From contig JACGCK010000168.1 in NCBI GenBank assembly GCA_014925825.1, positions 33,264 through 97,263 of the forward strand: DNA of 64,000 nt. The letters are read 5' to 3'. This stretch comes from Pholiota molesta (lineage: Eukaryota > Basidiomycota > Agaricomycetes > Agaricales > Strophariaceae). The position numbers and the translations under genes are program-made. This document shows, in pieces, positions 35,638 to 48,058 of this stretch. Each line of letters begins with the position of its first letter. Position 1 is the first letter of the stretch. Under the pieces are notes generated by a model. It was not told the origin of the DNA. It was given only the letters and a program-made list of their open reading frames with translations, and ran no database searches.

Positions 35638-38600
35638 ATGGGAACCCACTTGACTGCCACGCAACTCCTCTCCTTTGGCGCTGACGCCGTGCATCTCTCC
35701 AAAAGGCCTCCGCCTGATGCGCCCACTGGTTACTACGACTGGCAGATCACCCCCGACACCGCAGACGATGCCCAAGGCCACTCGAAAGTGACCAACCTCA
35801 TCCAGCGGGTGAGTTCGCCGCTATTTTTGTTTGGGCAAGGGAGGGTCTGACGAGAATATTTTCTCAAGGCGGAGGGATTCATTGACAAGGGAGGTTTCAA
35901 GCCCACCCCCACGCAGCTGGCGTCCGTATGGGACTCTGTCATCCACCCGACGGCCATCGATGATCGCAAGGGCGGCGTACGTGATTTTCCATAGTATGCA
36001 CCGTTCGTTTCATTGACGCGATCTGAATACAGCTTTCCACCGGTCTCGAGATCCTCGCGAAGATCAACCCCGAGAGCGAGCTCGCGGAGAAGATGGGCAA
36101 CAGCGTGATCAACCTGCTGTACACCACCGTGCCCCACCCTCCGGCCTCGTACTTGGGCCCGGACCACATGTTCAGACACGCTGACGGCAGCGGGAACAAC
36201 CTCGAGAACCCCGAGCTGGGGCGCTCTGGGACGCCTTACGCGCGCAGTGTGCAAGGCAAGTACGGCCTGCCGAGAAGCTCGCTCCCCGATCCTGGCCTTG
36301 TCTTCGATACTATTTTGAAGCGACAGCGTGTTAGTTTCTTTCATATTGTCCTGCCGAAAACAGTTATTGAACTCTATGGTTTACAGCAAAAGAACCACCC
36401 TGGTGGGATGTCCAGCATGATCTTCGCATACGCGTCCATTGTCACGCACTCCCTCTTCAGAACTGATCTCAAGAACATCTATATTAACAACGCCAGCTCG
36501 TACCTCGATCTCAGCCCTCTCTACGGAGATAGTGAGTTCAATTCAATTCATTATTCGGCTGAACGCTATCTAATCACCTTAATTTAGACCAGGCTGCCCA
36601 GGACAAAGTTCGCGACAAGGCGCAAGGTCGTGGATTGCTCTACCCAGATACCTTCTCCGAAGACCGTCTCTTGTTCCTTCCGCCCGCTGCCAGTGTCCTT
36701 CTTATCTTGTACAGCAGAAATCACAACGTAGGCTCTCTTCCAGACATTTGCTCTTAGTAGCAGAGGTGCTAATGTTTCTTGATTGTTTAAAGTACATTGC
36801 CGAGAAGATCCTCAAGATCAACGAGCGCAAGAGGTGGACCAACCCACCCCTACCGATCCTGCCCTGCGCGCTCAGCAGGACGAGGAGATCTTCCAGACCG
36901 CCCGCCTCGTCAAGTCCGTCTTAGCGTCTGTCCTGCTCTTTAACTTTGCTAATATTATTCTTTCAGTGGTGGCCACTTCATCAACTCCATCACGGGAGAC
37001 TACGCCGCTGGATTCATGGGCTCCGCTGAGGGATGCAACTGGAACATGAAGCCTTTCGACGTGCGTTGCAATGCGGATTCGAGTTTACTTGACGGTCTCT
37101 GATAATTTGTTTTTCTCTATAGCGCATTGACACGAAGGAGCTCGTTGTCCCCCGTGGACAGGGTAACCACTGCAGTGTTGAATTCAACGTACTCTACCGC
37201 GTCAGTAATTTAAAGAATGATCAACCCGTACCAGCATTTTAACTTATTTTCTTTTCTGTTGGCCTATTTATAGTGGCATCCTACTGTCTCTGCGAAAGAC
37301 GAGAAGTGGACCGAGGACCTTTTCGCTAGGGTCTTCAACGGAAAACCCGCTGATCAGGTATCCATCGCTTTCCTGCCTCATACCATTTACCCTGCTTATG
37401 AGATTCCCTATTTTTTCAGCTGACTCTGCAAGACCTTGGCCAGATTGGCGCCGTCTTGGGCAGTGTCCCAGAGAACCCCGCGATCCGCGAATTCTCCGAG
37501 CAAGTCTATCTTCCTCCATCGCTCTTTTTTCAGCCACACTAACATATAACGCCCTCTCTCAGTCTCAAGCGCGGTCCGGACGGGAAGTTCTCCGATGACG
37601 ATCTGTTCCGGGTCCTCGCCGACGCCAGTGAGAGCCCCGCGAGCTCGTACGGTGGCCAGAACTCCCCCGGCGTCCTGCGCCTCGTTGAGATCATGGGTCT
37701 CGAACAGGCGCGGTCGTGGGGCGTGTGCACTATGAACGAGTTCAGGCAGTACCTCGGCTTGAAGCAGTTCGAGAGCTTCGAGGAGTGGAATCCTGACCCT
37801 GCTGTCGCTGTAAGTGCTCTTTGACTACGCGGGTTTTTTGGATTTTTATTGATGAGGAATGCCATTTAGAATGCGGCGCGTCGTCTCTATGGCCACGTTG
37901 ATAACTTGGAGCTCTATGTACGTCGTCGCTTCTGTCTCTCGGTTGGACATCCTAATCCTAATGGTGATATAGACTGGTATCGTGGCAGAGGAAATCATGC
38001 CGTTGACTGATGGTCTCCGATTCTCTTGCGGATACACGACCACGCGCGCTGTCCTCGGGGATGCCATTGCGTTGGTTCGTGGAGATCGCTTCTACACCAG
38101 CGACTTCACTCGTAAGTGTATTCAACGCTCTTTGTCTTCCGGTGCTTATTTGTTTCTTGGTTAGCCGGAAACTTGACCACTTGGGGATTCTATGATTGCC
38201 AGCGGGATATGTCCAATGGAGGTGGAGGATCGATGAGTACGCCTTTCCAGAAACTGTTCTTTTGCATCACTCTTTACTAAATTGGTGTCTCTTCAGTCCC
38301 TAAGCTATTGCTCCGTCACCTTCCCAAGAACTATCCATGGGTAAGAGACAGAAAACGCCTCCTCGAGAGCCATCCCACTGACAATTCATCAATAGAACTC
38401 CGTCTATTCCCTGTGGCCCTTCTTCACTCCCCAAAAGATGGCCGAGAGCTTGACCAGGCAAAAAATCTCGAACAAGTACACCTTCGAGCGGCCCCGTCGC
38501 TTCCCCAAGGAACACATCTTGACCACCTTCACGGCCATCGACACCGTGTTCAGCGATCCCTCGCGTTTCAAAGTTATTTATCCCTTAGTTGGGTATGGTT

Positions 38601-40127
38601 CTCTCTTGAACTGTGATGAGCATGTTCAGTATGTACTTTATCTCTGCAAGTGTGGGCTATCACTAATGGTAAATTTGAATCTAGGCATGATGCTGATAGG
38701 ATGGATGTCCTGCGCTCTATCTTCCCTGACAAGGCTACTCTGACCAAGTTTGCTTCGTGGATGGCTGCCCTCACGAAGTCCAGGATTCAAGAGAAGTCCT
38801 TCCGATTCCCTGGGTCGCCTAACACCGGCACATACGTCGACATTGTTTACGATGTCATCAACCCTGTTGGAGTCCAATGGGTCTGTGACAAGATGATGGG
38901 TATCTCCCCCAAGACCAAGGAAAACCCTTCTGGTCTTTATACCTACAACGAGCTTTATGACATCTTGACGACTTTGGTACGTTGCTTATTTCTTCCTGCA
39001 CTTTTTTATACATAGTGCTGATTGTTCAATTAGTTCACTGGCAACATCCTGAACGTTGACTCACCCGAAACTGCCTTTGGGATCAACGAAGCATCTTCGA
39101 ACGGAGGTGCCATTTTGGGAGCGCTTACGGCCAAGAGCATCATTGAAGTCAACCCAGCCTCGTCTCCTGTAAGTCTGAGAGCGCCTTTTATTTTCTTAGG
39201 AGAACCTGTCTGACTTGGCTTCTAGAACGTCGTCGGCAGCTTAGCTTCTAGGGCCGCTGGATTCGTGTGGCCACCAACTGACAAACCGTGCTACCCCTTC
39301 CTCAGCAAGCTCACCGAGAACGGCCGCCCCATCGACCAATGTATTGGCCTCATTCTCGGACTCGCCGTCGGCTCTTCCGTCAACTTCGCCCAGGCCACCG
39401 TCCACGTCGTCGACTTCTACCTCGACGACGCGCGTGCCAAGGAGCGCGCGCATATCATCAAGCTCGTCAACATGAGCGACCAGAAGAGCACGGAGCTCCT
39501 CCGTGGCTATGTTTGCGAGGCGTTGAGTACGTGTTCCGCACTTTCCTAGACAGTGGAATAAGGCTGATTGTTTGCTGAATAGGGTTGAGGCCTCAGTTCA
39601 CCGGTCTCTGGAGGAAGGCTGCTGCTGATGCGCAGATCTCGCAAGGACCCGGTCTTCCTCCTGTGTACATCAAGGCTGGCGAGCTGGTGTGGGCTAGCTT
39701 CAAGCGGGCTCACTTGAACGTAAGTAACTCTTCGCGAAATGTCATATCCGACGGAAGCTCATCTCTTACGCTTCTAGCACAACGACTTCCCCGATCCCAC
39801 CACCGTCAACCCCAACCGCCCCCTGAACTCGTACCACCTCAACGGCGCCGGTTTCCACAACTGCATCGGCACCGCGTTCACCTACACCACGATCGCCGAG
39901 ATGCTGAAGGTGATCTTCAAGCTGCGCAATATCCGCCGCGCGCCTGGGGATGCTGGTGTGTTGAAGAGGATTGTGGAGAGTGTCAACGAGACGGACACGG
40001 ACTTCTTCATCCAGAGGAATGGTACCGTCAACAGATGGCCTGGCTCGATGCAGATTGTGGTATGTATCGGCTTTTTGACATTGTTGTCTAACTTGGCTGA
40101 TGTTCTTCTTCACAGTACGATGCGTAA
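35638..40127 (+). CDS. Psi-producing oxygenase: fatty-acid heme dioxygenase/peroxidase fused to cytochrome P450
   Basis: Twenty-two exons between 35638 and 40127 (exon starts 35638, 35869, 36033, 36387, 36588, 36793, 36967, 37123, 37274, 37420, 37563, 37870, 37973, 38165, 38297, 38396, 38685, 39034, 39226, 39583, 39778, 40116); about 1074 residues. The N-terminal half is an animal-heme-peroxidase/cyclooxygenase-like domain: distal His in VTHSLFRT (about 213), then catalytic Tyr and proximal His in LYRWHP (about 384 and 387). The C-terminal half is a P450 with EALR (ExxR) and GFHNCIG, so the heme-binding Cys is kept. Fungal Ppo and linoleate diol synthases turn C18 fatty acids into hydroperoxides and then diols, giving oxylipins that control sporulation. 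An intact Cys favours a PpoA-like diol-forming enzyme over PpoC. Exon 6 needs one extra C near 36847-36850 to keep frame. The intron after 37499 has a GC donor. Confidence 0.88.
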
Positions 40128-40407
40128 ATGCCCTACCTTCGGCATTCATGGTCTACTCTGTCAATCATATGCATCTGCTCTCAATTTGTCGTTGATCCTC
40201 TTGTCTCGTCGGTGTCCTGGACCATACTTAGCTTGTCGTTGTCATTTTATCTAGTTTTCATCGCCCTGTATCATGCATTATTTACTCGTCAATATATTTC
40301 TTGCAATGACTGATTTTTTACAGCTAATTTAAGACCTTGGCTTAGGCATAAGTACATATTTGTTAATTACATGGAATCATGGAGGCGGAAGGAAGGGTGA
40401 GAATAAA

Positions 40408-42459
40408 TCAGGGGTGCAAAAGAACCTTTGTGTATCCATCCACACGGCGATCGAACTTGTCATAAGCTGACGCTGCTTCATCAAGCGACAAGTTGTGCGA
40501 TACGACAAACGAGGGCTTTGCCCGACCAGCAATGATCAAATCACGCAAGTAGCGGTTGTAGGTCTGCGCCAAATGCGTTAACGAGAAATTTCGATTTGTG
40601 ATTATGAGATTCACCTTGACGTTGCATTGACCAGTTCCTAGACTAAGTCCCTTCTCGAATAACTTCCCTTGAATCTGAAGTCAGCACGCGGTCACTAGAA
40701 AGCGAACAAAATACTAGTACCGAATGGGAAGGAGATGTAACCCCTGCGATGAAAGAATGTTAATGAATGAATGGAGTGGAAAATAAGTAGAATTTCAACT
40801 GACTTGGCTGCGGCCGAATCTGGAGCTCCTGGGTCGCTTGGAACATACAATCCTGGAATACCTAATCCTCCAGTTGGGCGCACCACTCCGATGAGAGCCT
40901 CCAAAACTGCATTGGGCTGTTCCGTCTTCCCGTCGCCCGTGGTCGCCTGATATCCAACAGCTGTAGAGAAGATTTCTCAGTTATCGATTCCTTCAACAAG
41001 AATATCATCAGAAAAGTACCATCAACTCCTCGATCGACCTCTTTCCTGGTGGAAAGCATTAGAAAAAGACAACGGTGCCTATCATGATGGATGTCGCTCA
41101 CCCTCCACGGATATCAAGAATTTGCTTTACTGCGTCGCCCTTGCTGAAGTCAATGGGGGTTGCGCCGATAGCCTTTGCTTTAGCTAAGCGTTCGGGAACT
41201 CGATCAACGACGTAAACGTCGGACGCTCCACGTAGAATCGCGGAATAGGCGGCCATAAGCCCAACAGGACCAGCACCAAAGACAGCCACCGATTCTCCGG
41301 GCTTGAAACCCTGGCGTTCAAATTATAGGATTAGAATTGCGAAGGGAAGAAATTCGAGAGTTTGCGTACGGATAATTGAACGCCGTGCCATCCCTAAAAA
41401 TATGACTTTATTAGAGACCTATTTCGTAAGTCATCGAGAGAATAAGGGTTGAAACACACAGTAGGGAAGATGTCCGCGAGCATTGCAAAATCTTCCTCGT
41501 GCTCTGTTCCAGGAGGAAGAATGAGAGCATTGAAGTCGGCGAAAGGAACGCGGACATATTCCTAAGAATTTAGGTATTTGACTAAACGACTCAAATGGAA
41601 CCTGAAATTGGGGGCAACTCACTGCTTGGCCACCAGGATATGGACCCATCGCCACATAGCTAAGTAAATGAGTAGCATTAGCGACTCGACCCAAACCAAG
41701 CCTCGACGATGACCCGTACCCGTAAGCTCTATCAATAGACCGATTGATCGTTGAATTGTATTCGCTGTAATTCTGATGAAGACACTTACCCGCCAGCCTA
41801 TGGAAAGAAAGCGCCCATAAGCCTTCTTTAGGCTGAGGTTGATGTAATTGAAGGACTTACAAATCCAGGATTTACATGGGTGCAGAAAGCAGACTTTCCT
41901 TCTTCGCAATTAAGGCAGCGCCCACAGGCTACATTGAATGGCATAACGACTCGGTCGCCTTTCTTGAGCAACTATAAAATTCATATAATGAGTGTATATC
42001 TGAGATTACAACTAAATACTGACCGTAACACCAGTGCCTACTTCCTGTGAAGCTTTTGTTAGTTCCGTTCGATGATGGATGAAATAAGTTTGGAATTACA
42101 TCAACGATACCCATACTGCAAGTGCCAGATAATCGTTTAATTTAATTCAATATAGAAAGAGTCGAAGCCCTGACTTTTCGTGCCCGAAGACGATCCCAGC
42201 TTGAGCAGCTGTTCTTCCTTCGTACATATGCAAATCACTAGTGTCATATGATGAGAAACAGTTGAAACCTCGCCAGAGAATTCTTACCTTCCGCAAATGC
42301 AAGTCGTTGTGACTGCAAAGTGTCAAATCAGAAGCTGCTGTAGACTAGGGCTTATTTATACTCACCTTTGACGATAATGTCATCAGGATGCAGTATAGTA
42401 GGCTTTTCGACCTCTCGAACAGTAACAGAGAAGGGCTTGTCGTATACAACAGCGCGCAT
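40408..42459 (-). CDS. Zinc-dependent medium-chain dehydrogenase, glutathione-independent formaldehyde dehydrogenase-like
   Basis: Seventeen exons on the minus strand, with starts at 42459, 42312, 42237, 42115, 42044, 41971, 41797, 41728, 41659, 41561, 41393, 41310, 41045, 40961, 40743, 40667 and 40563; 377 residues. The catalytic-zinc Cys lies in TTCICGSDLH and the His in VFGHEN. The structural-zinc cysteines are in CGRCLNCEEGKSAFC. The Rossmann motif is VAVFGAGPVGLMAAYSA, followed by YVVDRVPERL, where the Asp suggests NAD. The NPGFAGGAYGYVAMGPYPGG block fits the formaldehyde/alcohol dehydrogenase subgroup that needs no glutathione. Substrate is not settled by sequence. To recover that block two exons of 8 nt (41797-41790) and 9 nt (41728-41720) must be spliced in. 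Exon 14 carries one surplus base around 40920-40922. The gene converges on the oxygenase, 280 bp apart. Confidence 0.85.
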
Positions 42460-43238
42460 AGTGATAGTGGTGGGTTGGACTTTGGGATCAAGCTTTGTAA
42501 TGAGATTTCAGGAGTGAATTTCGATAAGAAGTCTGGAACGAAAATATACTCACTTATATGTGTTATTTCTATCCCTTTGGACAAGACCCTTCGTGCCTAC
42601 ATTCATGACTTATATAAGTTCTTGGGAAGGAGAAAGATCATATGGAGGTCTTCTGTCAGCTGTGCAGGGAATAGAAGAACTCGTGAGACTCATACCTCAG
42701 AGTCTCGATACTTTGAGATTGTTCAGTGGACACATGATATTGATACGCAGCAAATATGCAGATATCCACACAAGATCCATGGGACTCTGGCCCTAATGAG
42801 ATTCTGACTTTGATCGTGAAATGAGGTCATGAGAGACTTGGAATGCACCGCGGGGTTGGGTGGAATAATGAAGAGCATTCAGCTGATTCAGACGGTGACG
42901 TCTGTCCCCATACTCGATCCCAAATGACAGTTTGGAAAATAGATTATGCGCTTTTGTGTGTTGTATGTTGTGCGGATTCAGGCAAGAGCCCTAAAAGGCT
43001 CTAAAAGGCTGAGATAACTGCTCAGAGAATTCGGGGCCTAATCTTATCAGATTGCTCAGACATCAAAGATTTTGTCGTGGGACTCGAGAGAGTTGCGAGA
43101 GAGGGTGAGGCAACGCCACTTCATAGATGATTAAAGTTGAAATGCGTCGTTGGTTGTGGTTGATAAAAGCAAAGGAGAAACAGGCATGTCAATTTTTTAG
43201 AATATACGTAGTGATAGTCTTACGCAACTATGAGGATA
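42460..43238. other. Intergenic region
   Basis: About 0.8 kb between two minus-strand genes. It holds the dehydrogenase promoter and the 3' end of the glycosidase-like gene, plus the 10-bp tandem repeat at 42991. No gene is seen. Confidence 0.4.
42991..43010. repeat. Tandem duplication of a 10-bp unit
   Basis: Two perfect copies of ctaaaaggct upstream of the dehydrogenase start. Confidence 0.8.
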
Positions 43239-46184
43239 CTACATCGACGGTTCAATCAATCCCAGGAAGCCGTACGACCATAGCTGTATCGCATCAGACT
43301 CGGTCCCATCGGGAGACAACGCCGCAAGATCTGCGACCGAGAACAAATTGGTAGCGTTGTCAAAAGAGTAAGACCAGACTTCCGAGTAGATACCTGAAAT
43401 GACTTTCAGTACAGCTGCAGTGGATATCTGACTTCGACTTACTGCTCGAAGCCCCTTTGATAGACGTCCAAAGACGATCCTGCGCAGCTTGAATGTTTTG
43501 TACAAGAGTGGTATCGTTGCACCATGCCGGTTGAACGGAAGGCGCTGGATTGATGTCGACGGTGGTTGTATTCAAATTAGTACAGAAGGACAGCTGTCTG
43601 GCGATACCTCCTGCCATTAATGCTTGCTGGAATGACCTGGAAGATTATTTGAGCGTTCAATTTTAGATAATCATAAATCTACTGCTTACCATACTACGGT
43701 TCCGTGGTAAGCAGTCCTATCGAGCACTTCAACATTTGTCCTGTTCGAGTCGTATGCTGGATTGGCGACGACCATGCCAATGTTTGTAAGGAGACCTAAT
43801 GCAGCACTTTAATGAGGAATGTAGTCTGCGGACAGGGGGAATGAGTACGCTACCTCGAGGATACGGCGTCAAAGCATCCACGACATGCTGTAAAAATTGA
43901 GCGCTAACATTCGTTCCGTACATTAAGCCAAAGCTCAGATCCGAGTTGAGTACCTATCGTATAAGTTCACCATGTTAATCAAATTTCGAAGATATCGAAC
44001 TTGAACGCTCACCTCGACTGGGGTTCCATCAGCCATGAGCGAAAGCGCATAGAAGCTAACGTTGGCACTTGAAGGCTCTGATGAATTGCCCAAAAGGCCC
44101 TCATTAAGTGATACCTCCTGAACAAAGTCCTGCAACCGCGATTCCGCAGTAGCCCCATCCACCGACACCTCAAACATCCTCGGGGCCTCGCTCTCCCACT
44201 TCTCCGCCATGGCGACGACGTCGACTCCAGTGGCAAGGCCCGAAGAGTTCAACACTCCAGCGTTCAGAAGAAGGCCTACAGCGCGGAGGTTGGCAGGGAC
44301 GAACGCGACGTTGACGTCAAAGGGGATGGGCCCATATCCAGTGCCTTGATTGCTGTCGCGCCAGTTACCGACGGGCTGTCCTGGACGGAATGCGAGGAGC
44401 TCGGATGGTGTTGGTGGGTCGGCTTGGAAGAAAGGCATTGCGCGGTTGATATTATACGACGCTATCCTATAATAATTATCAGTACAAGAGGATAAAGAAT
44501 ATAAAAATCATTCTTGGGCGCACCTATTGACGATATCCATATATGTCCCATTCTGCAAAGTAGCCTGCTTGGCGAGGAATTGTGACGACCGATTTTGGCC
44601 TTGTGGCAAGTCGAGGAAGTAATGAGCCATGGCCGGTAGAAGTAAAAGGTCGGTATCGATCATCTAATCCCGTAGGTCAATATCCGAACATCCAAGGATA
44701 GTGTGAAGTATTTACTCACTTTATAATCGTAGAAAGGCGTATTTCCGAGATCAGGCATGTCATTTCCAATGTTTATCTGAAGAGTACATACATCAGCCAT
44801 GCCGTCTATCAGAAAAAAAGAAGAGTCAAACTGACAAATGACGCATAATCGCCTAAGAATGCCCAAGGTCAGTCTTCATACAGGAAAAGCGACAACATAT
44901 ACGGACCAATTGTTTCTTCGTGACATAAAGCCCCCGTGGAATTAGCTCGCTCGATAACGGCTCCCAAGACCGTCTCTATCGCGTCAGGAGTGAGGATGGG
45001 CATTAGCATTCGCAATGCGATCATGGTATCACGTCCAAAGTACTATATCAAACGCTTGTCAGGATTTTTCAACTAGTTACGGGCTCATTGCGAGAGCTTA
45101 CAGTCAAGAATCTCCATCCGCCAGCAGTGAACTTTTCTTCGAATGCCAAGAAAGAAACCTAGCATTCAAAGTTAGACGAAAATCAATAACCCCAAAGAAT
45201 CGTGGATTACGTACCTGTTCAGATATGTTGGCTGGCAACGATGTGATCGCAGTGTTTATCGCAGGATCACTGGCCTCTTGTGGAGACAAAAACAGCGAAT
45301 CCGGATTAAATCCAACGAGGCTAGTCTCATTCGTCACAACCCGAACGCGTACAATGTTGTCTGCGACAACAGGGGGTGTTGGAAGGGCCAATACTGAAGA
45401 TGAATCAAGCGGGCTCGACTTAGTGGGAGGTAGCACGATATCGATTGTAGGCGGTGTGAAAGTCCCATTCCGGCCTGGTCGAACAGAGAGACGGGCAAGA
45501 CTAGTTGGCGGGATAGAGAGATAGAGGTCCACAGACTTGAACTGGGTCGAATTCCCTCTGATGCCTTGAGTTGAGGTGCTGTTGATGTACCGCCTGTGCA
45601 GTCGAACTTCGGTTGGGCTGAAAGAGGAAAGCGTATAATTGAAACTTTCATGCATTGTCCCAGCACCTTCCACATAGTCTATGACAATAATTCGGGTATT
45701 AGCTGCGTCAAACAGAAACATCACAAGAAGGCTAACCTCGCATAGCGCGTACTGCCCCAATAATCGTAACCCCTAGCGTTGCGTCCCCACTAAACGCCAA
45801 ATCAGCCTGCAGCCCACTGTTTGCGTTGTCCGCAGTGGTGCTTATGAGGCTACCGTTAACCAGTTGGACATCCAAGAGCTGACTTTCGTTTTTTGGAAGG
45901 AAATAGACCAAAGCGCCATTATTTCCTGCCGGAAGGGCAACTACCAGCCGCCTGGTGGTATTGGCACTGGCAGCCTGCGCATTGGTGAAAAGTAGTTGGG
46001 CAGATGTGACGTTATCGCGGTAGAAGTAGTTGTCATTGCTGCCGCTGATGACGTGAAAGGTGGTCGCGGGCGCTGGTGTAGACACTTTTGAAGGATGAGG
46101 AGGTGGTGGTGGTGTTGAGGAAGCCGAAGCAAGAAAGCTTGCGTAGATCAAGTAAGCCACGAGGCGCGGCTTCAAAAGATGCAT
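43239..46184 (-). CDS. Secreted six-hairpin-glycosidase-like protein
   Basis: Twelve exons on the minus strand, with starts at 46184, 45678, 45158, 45042, 44852, 44776, 44663, 44466, 43953, 43795, 43636 and 43393; 775 residues. The start gives a clear signal peptide (about residues 6-23, ending SASS), followed by a Pro-rich linker and many N-glycosylation sites (NTT, NES, NST, NGT). After a beta-rich N-terminal domain comes a helical part opening with GGWRFLTYFGRDTMIALRML, near residue 324. This GRDT-type block is typical of six-hairpin (alpha/alpha-toroid) glycosidases such as the debranching and GH15-related groups. I cannot assign a GH family or the catalytic acids. It is probably secreted to the wall or medium to act on glucan-like polymers (inference). 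Exon 5 is only 17 nt. Confidence 0.75.
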
Positions 46185-47381
46185 GTTCCCAATGCTCTAT
46201 CCGTTGCTGGTTTGAAACGAGGGTTATGTCCAAGATTAACTTGCGTAGAGCGAAGTGAGAAGTGAGCATCTGTGACGACTCTTTATGGCTCTGAAAAACG
46301 AAGCGAATGACATGTCAGCTGGTACAGGTTTGGAGCAAGGAATTTCAACGACGTACTCGTTGTCCATCATCGAAAAACGGCAAATCAGTTAGAAGAAGGT
46401 CGAGATTCCGCAGCAGTGATTAATTCGGTTGGAAAGAAAGTATGTTCTTGCAAGCGGTGCGGATACGACTGACGTGCATAAAAATAAGTTTGTGGCCGAA
46501 CTGGAATTGCAAGAATAGAACGGACGGCTCACCAAATTTCCAACTTGCACAAGAACAATGCTACCAAGTGACCACAGGACACAGACTTTCCATATGGCGC
46601 CCAAAGGATGCTAACCATCCCGATTCCCGAGGAACTTCTATGCGCTTGAACGTTGACCACTGAGATGTTATGCCATCGTGCAGCTGCTTCAGCAAGCTGA
46701 AGCGCTTGATCATTGAGGCAGTTCAGTGTGATGTGCTGTCCGTGCCATATGCAAGCTTGGCTGTCGATTCCACTTTCATATTCAAGCCTTTCGAGACCTG
46801 GCAAGCTTGCCGCGAGAGAAGCTGGAAAGTCGGGAGATGTTGCATGGAAGAAGCTGGCAAAGTAGATTTCAAGCTCGGGACCGACAGTTAAAATTCCCAC
46901 GCCATGTACTCTGCCCGAATCCCTACTTAGCCCCTATCAATTGTCTTGATCCGGGCCTCCACCAACGTCTATGACAGCCTATAACAAGCTTTAGCTCCAT
47001 CATACATACACCGTTTGAGCCGCAGAATCTGTTAGAGCAAAACAAAAACAAAAGTTGTACATAGAAAGCAAATATCTGAATTCTGAATGTAGTACACCTC
47101 AAACCAAATTTATCTACTTTGCCCGAAGTCTCTTTTAAATTCTTCGAGGTGGTCCGATCTACCCTTTCCTTCAAGCTTCATGAAGGTCGTCAGAATGCAT
47201 GCTACTTACATAAAAATGACTGCATAGAGCGCCAACTGGGGCTTAGTTCGTGCCCATCCTCGATATCCATGGCTATGATGTCATCCTCCTCCACCTAATA
47301 CGGCGTCTCCATAAATTGTACCCAAGTTCATCCAGTGGTGCAGTCTAATATAACCAATCTTCACTACCAACCACCATCACT
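46185..47381. other. Intergenic region between divergent genes
   Basis: About 1.2 kb between the starts of the glycosidase-like gene (minus) and a small coiled-coil gene (plus). A 123-codon minus-strand frame (46529-46900) is the longest; it has no known motif and I do not call it a gene. Confidence 0.4.
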
Positions 47382-48058
47382 ATGTCAGTCGCGAGACAGC
47401 CATCAGTCGCCCGGTCTATGTCCCCAAAGCTGGTCAAGAAAGTCGAGAAAGAAATTTTGACAGAGGCGAAGAACGAGGAGAAGCGCCTGAAAAACGCCAT
47501 AGAAGATTTGAGCCAGATCGAAAAGGCTGAAAATAAAGCACAAAAGGTAAGTAACGTCGAGCTATTTCCTTCTACGTGATAGGTGAAATTAAGCACTGTA
47601 TTTTCAGGCGATTACCAAGGCGGATAAATCCCTTAACAAGGCAGAGCAGAGAGAACAACGTACTCTCAAAGACCAATATCGAGCGGAGCATAACCATGGC
47701 ATCGCTCTGAGCAATGTCCGCAAAGGCCAACGGGAGCTAGAGGTGAATATACATCATTTTTGTGTGTGGTTATGAGTGACAATTTCGTGGTATAGGCATC
47801 AACGAAGGTGCACGCAAAGATGGTGGAATCGTTGCGCAACAAAGCGGTCCGTGTCGAGCAATCGATGAAAGAGCGCGACGCAAACGCTGTAAGCTTCAGT
47901 CAATTTCTAAACACCACCTAAGTCGTTGATTCTGAACGTCATGGAACATTGCACTCTAGATCACACGAAACGCCAAACTTGAAGCTCTTCGAGAACAAAC
48001 CGGTGAAGCCCAAGCTACATCCGAGTCACCGGCCCCATCTTCTCGTATTCGGAACTGA
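47382..48058 (+). CDS. Small coiled-coil protein, unknown function
   Basis: Exons 47382-47546, 47608-47742, 47796-47888, 47960-48058, all of whole-codon length, so each intron lies between codons; 163 residues. The protein is almost entirely charged helix rich in Lys, Glu, Ala and Gln (for example KVEKEILTEAKNEEKRLKNA), with no signal peptide or membrane segment and a short Ser/Pro tail. It looks like an intracellular coiled-coil protein of the kind found in many basidiomycetes without assigned role. The start fits the first ATG after a short leader, and all four junctions have good GT-AG signals. Confidence 0.7.

Noticed and set aside
46529..46900. 123-codon minus-strand frame between divergent genes
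   Set aside because: It has no recognisable domain, no convincing splice partner and no sign of codon constraint that I can see.
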